From Aurelia coerulea (Eukaryota > Cnidaria > Scyphozoa > Semaeostomeae > Ulmaridae), in contig CM076954.1 of the NCBI GenBank assembly GCA_039566865.1, forward strand, positions 9,122,001 to 9,186,000: a DNA stretch of 64,000 nucleotides, given 5' to 3'. This document shows, in pieces, positions 52,636 to 63,150 of the stretch. Under the pieces are notes generated by a model that did not search any database, was not told the origin of the DNA, and saw only the letters and a list, made by a program, of their open reading frames with translations. The number at the start of each line of letters is the position of its first letter. Position 1 is the stretch's first letter. Both the position numbers and the translations under genes were made by a program.

Positions 52636-52712
52636 TAGTCAAGAAAAACACATTCGAGTAAACGTTTCGGCGTAAGCCTTCATCAGTAATGGTTTTTCTT
52701 GACTACATACCA
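52636..52712 (-). repeat. PLE-1 3' tip folded into an inverted repeat
   Basis: The end of PLE-1 (hammerhead and tgtagtcaagaaaaac) is followed at once by its inverted partner ggtttttcttgactaca, giving a hairpin of about 17-bp arms. Confidence 0.75.
52654..52690 (-). ncRNA. Hammerhead-type ribozyme motif, PLE-1 fragment
   Basis: CTGATGA (52686-52680), helix II GGC/GCC with loop TTAC, GAAA and ACGT palindrome as in other PLE-1 copies. The upstream strand of helix I is cut short by the inverted repeat, so it is probably inactive. Confidence 0.5.
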
Positions 52713-52759
52713 TATCTTTTTTATTACATATTGCGAATGAGCATATGAGAATATATATA

Positions 52760-53385
52760 CCGGGTGACCCAGAAAAAAGTGACCCAATGCAATCTGTTAT
52801 ACCTAGAAAAACAATTAAGTGTCAGATTGAAATATTTGAAACGTTGTTATGTCACTAAAAGACCAGTCTACATTATGAGTATTTTTTGCAATTTTTTTGG
52901 GCACGGAAAAGTTCCCGAAATAAGGATTTTGAGGAAAAGGGAGGGGTGGCTTGAAATTCTCAAAAAGTCGTCAAAAACAAGGGATCGATTTGAAGCCATT
53001 TCAGATCTTCAAACCAACGAGGAGCGTGTTTCATCCTGCCTGAGAATATTTTCAATTGCCTAGGGACTATAAAATTGCTCTGAAGACTTCTGATTGGGTT
53101 ACCTATTCCCAGGTTGAAATGAAACACGCTCCTCGTTGTTTGGAAGAGTTGAAATGGCTGTAAATCGATCCCCTGTTTTTGACGACTTTTTGAGGATTTC
53201 AGGCATGCCTTTTTCCTCGAAATCCTTAAGTTTGGAAATTTAACATGCCGAAAAAAATTGCGAAAAATACTCATAGCATAGGCTGGTCTTTCAGCGACAG
53301 AACAACGTTTGAAGCATGTCAATCGGCCACTTAATTAATTTTCTGTAACAGATTGCGTTGGGTCACTTTTTTCTGGGTCACCCGG
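52760..53385. mobile_element. Tc1/mariner-type foldback element, second subfamily
   Basis: Ends CCGGGTGACCCAGAAAAAAG, with inverted arms of about 290 bp and a TA on each side (52758-52759 and 53386-53387). It inserted in a TA repeat. Frames within it (52764-53063 and 52960-53322) are the two arms read in opposite directions, not a transposase. Confidence 0.85.
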
Positions 53386-53400
53386 TATATATATATATAT

Positions 53401-53440
53401 AAGTACTCAATAGCTAGCGAGCAGCCAGGATTTCTCCTGA
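53401..53440. repeat. Fragment of the 43.7-kb tRNA-like repeat unit
   Basis: The phrase aagtactcaatagctagcg and following bases match the start of the units at 43713 and 43933; the tRNA-like part is absent. Confidence 0.8.
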
Positions 53441-53591
53441 GGATATATATATAATTCATTTAGAACGATATCCCTTCAGTAATAAATAAATATAAACTTA
53501 CAGGTTTGAAACTAGAAGAAATATAAACATAATAGATAATAAAACCTGATCTTCCAGGGAGTCGTTCTTGAGGGGGCTTGAATTAATTATC

Positions 53592-54357
53592 AAGGCTCAT
53601 CAAATGCCTTTTCAAATGTGTTTTAAACAGGCGAAGCGATGACAGTTCTCTGATACTAATTGGAATATCATTCCAAGCCTTAATGCCAGAGTAACGAAAT
53701 CCTTTCTTTGTAAATTCAAGGTTCAGCCTGGAAATATGGAGATCTCTATCATTCCTCGTATTATAATTTGATATAGAGCATATCTCTTATTCCAAAGGCT
53801 CTCTGGGCATAGCTTGTTTACAATCTTATATACCATAACAGAGCGATCAAAACGAATAAGATTTACAACGCTTAGCCATGTTTTAGGCCATGGGTCCTTA
53901 AACCTTGCGCTCTCTATAATTGACAGGGCTCTGTTTTGGAAACGTTGAAGTGTTTGAAGTTCGGATGAAGAGATGCTGCCCCATACTACGTTTCCGTAGC
54001 GTAGGTGACTCTCAAACAGAGCGTGATATACATCACATAACTTTGATTGGGGAAGAATGTCTTTAAGTTTTTGCAAAGATGATAAACCACCTGCTAACTT
54101 GCCTGTCAGTGATTTATATTGATCCTTCCATTTCAGCCCTTCATCGATAATGACACCAAGAGATTTGGTTTTCTCCACTCGTTTTAATTCACAATGATTG
54201 ATTTCGAGTTAAGGGAGGTCATCAATTTCATTTATCCTACGTTGGTGACCAATAACCATAAATTCAGTTTTTTTGGGGTTCGCACTTAGTTTATTTACCC
54301 TCAGCCAGTCACTGATATTTAACAGCTCTTTCTTTGTCATGCGTACGAGCTCTTTAA
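53592..54357 (-). pseudogene. Non-LTR RT thumb and C-terminus, split copy
   Basis: Minus-strand reading: MTKKELLNISDWLRVNKLSA with NPKKTEFMVIGHQRR, then SLGVIIDEGLKWKDQ, LPQSKLCDVYHALFESHLRY, RFQNRALSIIESA, and after a frameshift KKGFRYSGIKAWNDIPISIR, LFKTHLKRHL. The 5' part, with the catalytic box, lies at 54945-55055 beyond a TTAA-flanked insertion. Confidence 0.8.
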
Positions 54358-54944
54358 AGAGCCACTGTTGACATAAGTGCTTTGCGCCTGTGCGAATCCC
54401 ACAATGCATTGCTTCTTCGACTTTCTGGGTGTCTGAAAGTGTTTTTTGGCCTAGCATGTCAACATTATCGCGGATGTGGAAAGAAGCCTACCTCAATTCC
54501 ACTGTTGCCTCCTCCATCATTATCTTCATCGCTTTCTTCTTGGACGGTCATGATGGGTGATCCGTAAATATGTGGATTGTTTCCTGTCGTTCTTGTTGTT
54601 GTACGGTTTAGTTTGCCATATCGAACGGTTCAAATACGAACTTTAGATTACGAAAGAAAATGATGAGGCCATATTGCCCTCCAGAGGACTGTATTTCAAA
54701 TTAACATAATAAAACAGACGCTTTAAGTAAAGAAAGGGCCTATAGAATTGTGGTTAATACGTGTGAAATGTTCAGCTCGTGTTTCAGCAATGAAGTAAAT
54801 ACAAATCAATAAACGATAATAAACGCAAACAAAACATTGCTCAGTTCAATGCAGTTGATATTCGGCACAAATGTTCGTCGCCATTGCTATTTACCTCCTT
54901 TCGATTTTCTAGACGCGCAAAGCACTTATGTCAGCAGTGGCTCT
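54358..54944. mobile_element. TTAA-flanked element inside the RT
   Basis: Ends AGAGCCACTGTTGACATAAG and inverted AGAGCCACTGCTGACATAAG, about 30 bp of inverted repeat, flanked by TTAA on both sides (54354-54357 and 54945-54948). It splits the RT exactly between Asp-Ile and the following Lys-Glu-Leu, and the frame is in phase across it. The 587-bp interior has no transposase. Confidence 0.85.
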
Positions 54945-55055
54945 TTAATGTCTTCAGATGCAATTGTTGTGTGCGTATCATCGGCATACATGTTTGCTTT
55001 GGAGAAGTCCAAGTAACCCTCAAAGTCATCAAGGTACACAATGAAAAGGAGGGGG
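54945..55055 (-). pseudogene. Non-LTR RT palm with catalytic box, split copy
   Basis: Minus strand: LGPLLFIVYLDDFEGYLDF, then MYADDTHTTIASED, with the catalytic Y-A-D-D. The frame continues across the TTAA insertion at 54357. The copy is truncated at 55060, where a second RT begins in the opposite direction. Confidence 0.8.
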
Positions 55056-55062
55056 CCTAAGC

Positions 55063-55831
55063 ATGAAATTCAAGCGACTGGCACATTCAAGCGACATACA
55101 ACTGCTAACAGAAACTAAAAGTGCTGAGCTTTCTAAATTAGATTTTTGGCTGAAGTCAAACAAGCTCGTGCTAAGCATTTTAAAACAAACTACTCTGTCT
55201 TTTCACCAAAAGGCGCCGTGGGCTGTAGCAAACTACAAATCCAAATTTGAGGAAATATCACCCATTCAACCAGCATGAAATACCTTGGTCTCACTATAGA
55301 CAAAAATCTTTCATGGACCCATCGTATCAAAGACCTTGGAAATACGATCGTTTCCCATGCCTCCCTGTTCACAAAACTTTGTCATCTACTTCCTAAGGAT
55401 TGTCTTTTGGCACTTTACCATGCATTTGTAGAATCTACGAATGATTATGGTTTCGAAATTCGGGGTGACGCAGCAGTTTAAGATTTAAAGACATGAGAAA
55501 CTCATCAAAATCGAATCCTCAAAATTCTTCAATTCACAAATTTTATGTATCCAACAAATCCCTTACGCAAAGAAGCAGGCCTCCTAAAATATGTGACTAA
55601 TACGAACAAAAGAACCTTCAAATAATGCATCAGCTAGCATATAGACTTGAAACCCTGCCAGAGTCAATAACAAACATTGGCAAACAAAGTGGACTTACAA
55701 GGCCACTAAATCTCCGGAGCAAATTGCTTTTTAACAGGACAAACACGAGCTCAAAATGGGGTGATAGAGCTTTCTCCAACAAGAGACCTTCACTTTGGAA
55801 CGGGCTTCCAAATTTCTGTGAAAACAATTGA
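55063..55831 (+). pseudogene. Non-LTR RT thumb and C-terminus, family B
   Basis: Frames in order: SSDIQLLTETKSAELSKLDF, WLKSNKLVLSILK; KYLGLTIDKNLSWTHRI; LLPKDCLLALYHAFVES; and RPLNLRSKLLFNRTNTSS with WNGLPNF. Three frames are needed. The catalytic part is missing. The central segment is 190 bp nearly identical to 41692-41884. Confidence 0.8.
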
Positions 55832-56775
55832 TAGTCAAATTCTTTTAGGAAAGCTCTGAAAGAATCAAAACTGCAAGAACATTCCTCTTAAAGAACTATA
55901 TTCATTCATGCTCATAGCTACTACCGGGTGAATCAGAAAAAAGAATCCCCGCTTGGAAGGCCAGTGCTCCATGAATATCAAAACAATAGCATAGGAATCA
56001 TTCGTCGTACATAGCCGCATGTGTAGGGCTCTGTTGCTAACAGAGCGAACACCCTGTTGTGGACAATACGAACATAACAAACATAATGTTGTCACAACAG
56101 AGAATATTTTGATCATGTTCTTGTGCTAATGTGTTGTGTAGAATGTCGTAAAGGGAATAGGTCTTAGTCTTTGTATTGTGTTTGAGTTGTATATGTATTG
56201 GGTTTTGATTAGCTTTTTGTATAGTCTTCGAGTTCTGTTGATGAGATAAGAGTAAAAATATGGACAAAACATAATATCTATGTATCGAACCTGCCTTGCA
56301 TGAGGTTGTCATACCTATGTGCACTCGAGGGCTATACATGCTCGTAGAAACCCGTGAAGATTTTCTAAATTTTACCTACCTTCATAAAACGCAACCAGGA
56401 CAAAAAACTGCTAGAAATTTTTCGAATTTTTGGAAGAAATCTACTCTCCAGATGTTTGGGTGTACAAGTTTGGATGCCGGTTAAAATATCTCCAGGATTG
56501 GTGGAGTTATTGCCTCTCAAATAGACAAAATCGGCGAAAGCTTGTCGAGACCTGTTTACGCCACTTCAAGTCAGGTGATAAAGCCTCTTGATAAAACCTC
56601 TTTTGAATTTTATAAGTAATTTCGCAATGAGCAAACTTGTGTCATGGATGCAAAAAGTATTACAATACAGAAACTTCCCCAGAGTATTGCCACATGACTT
56701 GAAATGCGAGCAAGACTGAATTATGTTTTTAATGCGCGCGCAGATATCCCTCGAAACCGAGGCAATGGTGAAATC
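55832..56775. other. Unannotated DNA
   Basis: At 55922 a lone CCGGGTGAATCAGAAAAAAG resembles a mariner-type end, but no inverted partner with a TA was found. Around 56735-56775 an ORF (M-R-A-Q-I-S-L-E-T-E-A-M-V-K) runs into the next transposon and resumes on its far side. Confidence 0.35.
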
Positions 56776-59700
56776 CAGGGGGGGTTTCGCTAGTATCCCA
56801 TTACGCAACGCGGCAAAATTTTGAAGTGTTCAGGCGGTGAAACAAAATGGCGGGAAGTTTGCGTGAAAGAGAGAGCATGTGATGCAAGAAAGAAGATATG
56901 GCAGATGAAGTAAGTGGAAAGCTTAGTTTGATATTAAAAGATGTATTTACATATCTATGCGTACCTATTTATGTCAGTTATCTTCCGAAAATAATCCTTT
57001 TACTGGCCTTAAAGGAGAGTTATGTCGGAGGGATGAGCTAGGCAATTTTTAGGACTAAACGCATATTTTTGAGAAAACGTCACTTTTAGACGCGTATTTC
57101 TCCTAAAAGTTTACTTGTTAGCTGGGTTTGCAAACTAGCATCTAATCACTGGATATCTGAAATAACTTATTTTTTCAGAAAGTCCTATAGGTCCCGACTT
57201 TAAGGGGTTCATTTTCACATTTTTATTCGGTCCATTTTTCATGATTCGTGACCTGAGGCTGAACAACTTTTGTTGGTTTACTGCAACTGAAGCGAACTCT
57301 TGACTCAGCTTAGACCGTTAAGATACATACTGCTGAGTATGGCAAATTACATCAGTTCATGTAAAGCCTGTCATTATTACTCAGAATGTATTTGAACAAT
57401 ATCTAGACATTGGAAAGGCTTCAAAAACTTTGTTTTGACCTGTTTATGAGGGCACAGGTACTAAGACATGAAGATTGTTATGGACCTTTGAGAGACTTGT
57501 ATAGAAACTTTGAGTTGAAGAAACTGGTTCAAATTCTTAGTCTCTTGTGAAAAAAATACTTTATCTCCAAAAATATTGTTAATCAATGCTGTTTTGCAGT
57601 TTTGAAACCTTTTTCTTGTGGCTCAGGTAAATTAATGGGGAGTAAAATGAGAATGCAAAAAGAGGAAACTTTAAATATTTACAGGGAGACAGAATTCTTT
57701 GTGTTGATTGATTTGAAATATGTATGTAAACTCTGTTTCTAGGTTGCAAATTGTCGTATCATGAAAACAACTGAGAAGATTTCTGGAGGTTTCAACAATG
57801 AATTTCATCCAACACAGACACCAATAACCAGAAACCAAGGAAACAGGATGACGTTTATTGTACAAGTGAAAATTTGAACAGATGAAAATTTCTTGCATAT
57901 TAGATGAACTCCTAATGAAGGTGGAGCACATGTACAAATATGAGCAGAGAATTAACAATGATGACAACAAACTGTTCACAAACAAGCATTTCTAATTTTG
58001 TGTAATTCTTGTAATACTCAACTGTGTATCACTTGCAACTAAACTGATATTAAATTATTTGATATTTTGATACTTAATACTTGAAAGTTTGATACTTGTC
58101 TATGTTATGACATCTGCATTTATGACACATACAACAGGGAGAAAGGGAGGGAACCAAATGATAAATTGTAATCAAACAGTTTTCATGCACTGAAGATGCT
58201 CCCAAAGGGCAAAAGTAGTCAGCACTGAGAGATTAACAACAAAGCGCAAAGACTAAAGTGATGCAAGTTTTATTTGCCTTAGGTCCTCTTCAATCCTACA
58301 TTATGTAATCAAACAGTTTGATATATTGTCATTTTTGCATATGGAAGGGAATCTGTGAGTCACAAATTTTTTTGGCCAAAATAAATGTGTGGCTGCTAGC
58401 CAATCATCATCTTTAGTTTCATCAGAATATTTTGTCAGCTTTTTCTTGTAAAAAAGTGAGTGTAAGCAATTGTTCCTAATTTAATCAATTAAAAACTTTC
58501 TTAGCTGGGTGTAATCAAAAGACTCCAGTGTTCGCTTATTATTCACAAGTCAAATTAATGTCAAATCAATACCTTAACATAGGCCCCCTGGCTCCCCTCA
58601 GGCAATTGATCACATATATGATCCTGGATGAACAAGGACAGATAATGTTACAATAGAACTCGCTACTTTTCATTGACACCTAGATACAAAGCAATTTGTG
58701 ATTGAAGACAAAGGGAATTCCATGCTCGGTTGGTCAAGACGTAAACAAAAACAAAGCAAGCCGCAAAAATTGCCCTGAAACCCGGGTCGCTAGCACGGTC
58801 GTTGTGCGTTCCAGAAATGGTTTTAAAGAGCAAATATTAGCATATATCGAAAGAAGAAGGATATATCGAAACTTCTGCCTTGGGCATTTTATTTTTTCCG
58901 TACAGGAGCTGAGCAGTGAGCGTTTTAATTACACCTAAAAAGTGGGAGAATTGAATCCCCTCCAAATTGGCTTCTGCACAAAATAAATAAAATGCCCAAG
59001 GCAGAAGTTTAGATATATCCTTCTTCTTTCCATATGTCCTAATATTTGCTCTTAAAAACCATTTCTGGAATGCACAACGACCGAGCTAGCGACCCGGGTT
59101 TCAGGGCAATTTTTGCGGCTTGCTTTGTTTTTGTTTACGTCTTGACCAACCGAGCATGGAATTCCCTTTGTCTTCAATCACAAATTGCTTTGTATCTAGG
59201 TGTTAATGAAAAGTAGCGAGTTCTATTGTAACATTATCTGTCCTTGTTTCCTGGATGGTGACAGGGCATATTTGAACCAAAGTGAAAAATTACATCACAT
59301 AGTTTTGAGCCTTATTTTGGGCTCTTTGTATGGCCATATTTTAAGTCTGTAAGACCAGGGCATTTGATGGGGGTTGCTAGCCAAGAAGTGGAGGATTTAC
59401 CACTGAAAATCAAATGCCAAAGGGTGGGCCAGCCAAGGCAGCCTGGAGGGGGTGATATCCAGGAATCAACAGTGAATCAACTTGACTTTTATTTTACATG
59501 ATGAGGCTTAAAGTTTGTCTGCCAACAAGTGCAGGCTTGTCATTTATTACTGTTGTGGTTCAAGATTGGTCAGTCACTAAATCCATTCAAAACAGCTTGA
59601 AAAATCAGGCTTATAGCAAGTTCTCTTTCAACAACTCTTTGCTGCGTTATATCTTCTCGCTTGTAAGTTGTGTTGTCTGAGTAATTGTTGCACAGTCAAT

Positions 59701-60174
59701 GTTTCGAAATGATGGATTTCTTTGCCTTGAAACCCTCTACCACGTCGATGTGATATGCCTTGTATGGGACTGATTTGTTGTATGGATTCAAAAGTTAGGA
59801 ACTGCTGTTATCTGTTATATTGCGTTTTCTGTGATCCAAGCAAAGTAAGTAGTTCCAAGCTTGATGATGGGCCTAAGCCTTTTGAAGCCATCGAGGACAA
59901 AAAATTGCCTTCAAAATCGAGATAAACCAGATAAATCTTGAGAGAACAGTTGAAAACTGCTAGCAAATACAACTGTCTGAATATGAAATGTTTCTTTGCT
60001 GCTAAAATAAGTTTAAATGAAACCAGACTGTACGATGACATTTGGTTGCTTCTGTACGGCTGACTGCGTGACTGCTACGCACAGCAAGTCCAAATGACTG
60101 ACCGCGGCCGGCAACCGTTTCGCATATATGTTTCGTTGCTGTTGCATGCCGGGATACTAGCGAAACCCCCCCTG
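56776..60174. mobile_element. 3.4-kb DNA transposon with CAGGGGGGG ends
   Basis: Perfect 24-bp inverted ends begin CAGGGGGGGTTTCGCTAG. The 9-bp GGTGAAATC lies directly outside both (56767-56775 and 60175-60183). The CAGGG start resembles hAT, but hAT makes 8-bp duplications; the ninth base could be chance. No transposase domain was recognised among its short frames (for example 57671-57985 minus). ATGGCGGG at 56846 and ATGGCAGATGAA then gtaagt at 56898 could be the first exon of a gene inside the element. A Mutator-type foldback is nested in it. Confidence 0.75.
58631..59248. mobile_element. Mutator-type foldback element, nested
   Basis: Arms of about 270 bp, beginning AACAAGGACAGATAATG, are inverted copies around a central spacer of roughly 80 bp. 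TCCTGGATG occurs on both sides (58622-58630 and 59249-59257), a 9-bp duplication. Long inverted arms with a 9-bp duplication fit Mutator-like elements. No transposase. Confidence 0.85.
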
Positions 60175-60183
60175 GGTGAAATC

Positions 60184-60400
60184 AGAAGTATTACAAACTC
60201 TCCTTTCCTCAGTTCTAGAACTGACTACCGCTGAAACCATAACAGCAACAACAACGAGTATAGGTGAAGGTCACACGGAAAGAGCTAACACTCAAATACC
60301 TGAAATACGGAGAGCAACCCAAAACAAAAACAAGACAGTTATACACACAAGGAACCCGCGGAGTTTTACCCAGTTTATTAATCGCAAGCCAATTTTGTAA
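60184..60400 (+). CDS. Continuation of an ORF split by the 3.4-kb transposon
   Basis: Deleting the transposon and one GGTGAAATC joins this frame in phase with the one ending at 56775, giving an ORF of about 89 codons. The continuation reads EVLQTLLSSVLELTTAETIT, a Thr-rich stretch, then RRATQNKNKTVIHTRNPRS and ends RKPIL. I do not recognise it. It may be an exon of a host gene or a chance frame. Confidence 0.25.
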
Positions 60401-61885
60401 GGAAATCAAACTATTTGATTCTGGGCAATAAAAATCTCTTGCAAAGCCTGGAGTTTCTGCTCTCTCAACTAACCCTTTGATGGACTAAAACTTCCCGCCC
60501 GATGTGCGTCACTGCGAGTAACATCGACGAGCGAGTAATATTTTCTGAACGCAGTCATGCTTTCCTTGAAGTAAAAATTGTTCTGTAAAATGTGAAAAAT
60601 TAGCTTTGCTCAACGACCAATTTGCCATAAAGGGAATACAAACGTGAAATCAATGTCACAAGAAATTTGCGATGTACTTCAAAACAACGAGAATTTTGGC
60701 CCAATCTATCATAAACTGGCCCCCTGGTACATCAAACCAAACATCAAGTAATCAATACTAACATGGGCTAAGGAAGGGGGTATAATATTGAGCCAATAAA
60801 AAACAAAAAGTTGTTGTGCGTGTTGTACGTCGATTGTATTTAAAGTCATAAATTAATTTAGAAATTCGACATCGTACAAGGAACTAAGATTTAAGGTAAC
60901 TCTGCTTTCCGCTCTAGTGCACAGCGAAATGCCGTTTCGCAAAACCATTCTCCTCGGAAAACAGTTAATTTCTCCAATATTATTTGGCCTATCGAAAAGC
61001 GGTAAAAAGGAGGTTGTTCTGTATAATCTGGGCAATCGAAATATGTATAAATCGCAATGTTTCTATCAACCCTGGTTTCGCAAATCCTAGTTCAAATCTT
61101 TTTGCTAATTTCAGAAAAGTGGATTTATCTCCAAAACTACTCGAAAAATGTTCGAATTTTTTTCGTTCCATCTTTAACTAGGTTGTTGATCCAGGGGCGC
61201 ACATCATGGGGGGTGAAGGGGGTGAGACACCCCCCCCCCCAATAATTCTGAATATTCGGTCCCAAAATCTTGAAATTCGGTCCCGCGACACCTTCAAGAC
61301 CTCAGTTGTTAAACTGTCTTTCGTCAAGGGCAACTTTCTTTTTTCGGGCCGAATTTTGATCGAAACATCTTGCAATTTCTCTCGCGACTCCTTTCTTAGT
61401 GCTTGATAGAACGTTCTGATTAGCAACAAGGTACATGTGTCATTCATTAGTCAAAATCATTTTCTCGTCAAAAACTGGTCCCAACAGAGGCAACAAGTAA
61501 ATCAAAGGGTGCCATAAGTCTCTCGAATAAAAAAGTTGGATTGTCTTAAAGAGGACTGGCCAGTCATGTTAGCGGGATGGGGCCCGAATGGACCTGTCAG
61601 CAATGGACCCTTGGGCCCTTCAAAAACTGAAGAAAAGAAATTCTAGATAGCAATTTTTAGGCTTGAATTTACATTGAAAACAACGAAAGTGGTGCTAAAG
61701 GGTCTTGTAACAATATTACAACAATGAATGTTGATGTTAGATTTTTTGCCTGGGCTCAGAAAAAGTCAAAAAAATGCAACTGGGCAACGATATTCAAGAT
61801 AAGGGTAAGTTGAAATTTAATCATCTCTGAGTTCTGAATAAATGACTGAATTCAAACTAGTTGATGAAAAAGTGCTGGGAAGGTC
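60401..61885. other. Unannotated DNA
   Basis: At 61193 CAGGGGCGCACATCATGGGG resembles a hAT-type end; its inverted counterpart within the region was not found. Otherwise no supported feature. Confidence 0.3.
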
Positions 61886-61947
61886 AACCTCGTCCCCAGG
61901 GCCTTTTGTCATGTCCCAATATGACAAAAGGCCCTGCGGACGAGGTT
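61886..61947. repeat. Short perfect-type palindrome
   Basis: Arms AACCTCGTCCCCAGGGCC and the following TTTTGTCAT pair with their inverted copy (61921-61947) around an eight-base spacer, with one or two mismatches. Confidence 0.85.
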
Positions 61948-62619
61948 GGGGGAAGGTGCCAATGTGGAAATTGACGGAATCGGGGCAGCTCGAGCCTTTG
62001 TGGTCTACAAATATTTTTTATAAGAAATGCAGTTCTCAGATCACTGAAAATTTAAGAGACAGCAGTACTGGGAACATTTGTTGAAGCAACTAATCATGTA
62101 GCCTGCGTCACAGACCATACGGAAAGGAAATAGTATAGTCGTCTACTATTCATTTCGGTCCAAGAAATACTTGGCATGCTTGTACTTCATCTTTACTTGT
62201 TTCCTGTACCTTTTCGAAAGCTTTTAAGAAACTTCGTTCGAAATGTCCCTGAGGGCACAGGAAAATTATCTTTGCAACAAAATTTGCACGGCTTGGAGCA
62301 CGAGCCAGGTTCAAACTTTTCTGTGACTTGACAATAAAGCAATTTCTAAGAAGGTTTTTAAGCTTTACTTTCAAAAAATTTTCACTTGGAAAACTTTTCG
62401 TCAGCAGTGACCCTTCTTTGTAGAAAATGACTCTTTTCAGAACTGGGGAATCTTGAACGATCTGAAACGCCTTTCATCAAAATTTTGCCTGAGAGCAAAT
62501 GGTATTCTCGTATTCAACTTTTGGATGCTTTTAGGCTGATGCTAAAACTTCATTCTACGAACATCACTATGGAGAAAGTAGATAGCAATTCGTTGGTAGC
62601 CCATTCAACTTATTGTGAA
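61948..62619. other. Unannotated DNA
   Basis: No supported gene or element end. Confidence 0.3.
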
Positions 62620-63150
62620 CAGTGGCATGGCCACGGGGGGGGGGGGGCAATTGCCCCCCCCCCCCATTTTTGTCGAAAGATGGTCCTCGAGATTCCTCTA
62701 AAACCGAGGAGAGAACAGCTGGGTATAGGTTGGGTAAGAGTTTCCTAGAAATGTCAAATCTTCCATTTTACCGCTGGCAAGCATGATATTGGGAGATGCA
62801 TTCTAAGCCAAAGTAAAGGATCCTTCTTCAAAAATTTTCATCATGTCTGATTCATAGGATAACTGTTACAAAACGATCAAGGTTTCCTCGTCGCTAAAGG
62901 CAAGCATGATATTGGGAGAAGCATTCTAAGCCATAGTAAAGCATATTTCTTCAAAAATTTTCCTCGTGCTCTGATTCATAGGATAACTGTCATAAAACGC
63001 TCAAGGTTTCCTCGTCGCTAAAGGCAAGCATGATATTGGGAGATGCATTCTAAGCCAAAGTAAAGGGCGTGGCCCCAAAAATTTTCCTGGCGCCCCCAGA
63101 CCCCCTCATTTCAATCCCCCCCCACTTAATTTACCCTGGCCACGCCGCTG
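62620..63150. mobile_element. hAT-type element carrying the 122-bp minisatellite
   Basis: Left end CAGTGGCATGGCCACGGGG and right end, inverted, CAGCGGCGTGGCCAGGG. Flanks ATTGTGAA and ATTAGAAA agree at six of eight bases, a possible worn 8-bp duplication. Two and a half copies of the unit seen at 6898-7420 lie at about 62797, 62919 and 63041. Confidence 0.65.

Noticed and set aside
52764..53322. Two opposed frames of 99 and 120 codons with similar protein sequence
   Set aside because: They are the two arms of a mariner-type palindrome read in opposite directions.
55921..55950. CCGGGTGAATCAGAAAAAAG as a mariner-type end
   Set aside because: No inverted partner with TA could be located; at most a solo end.
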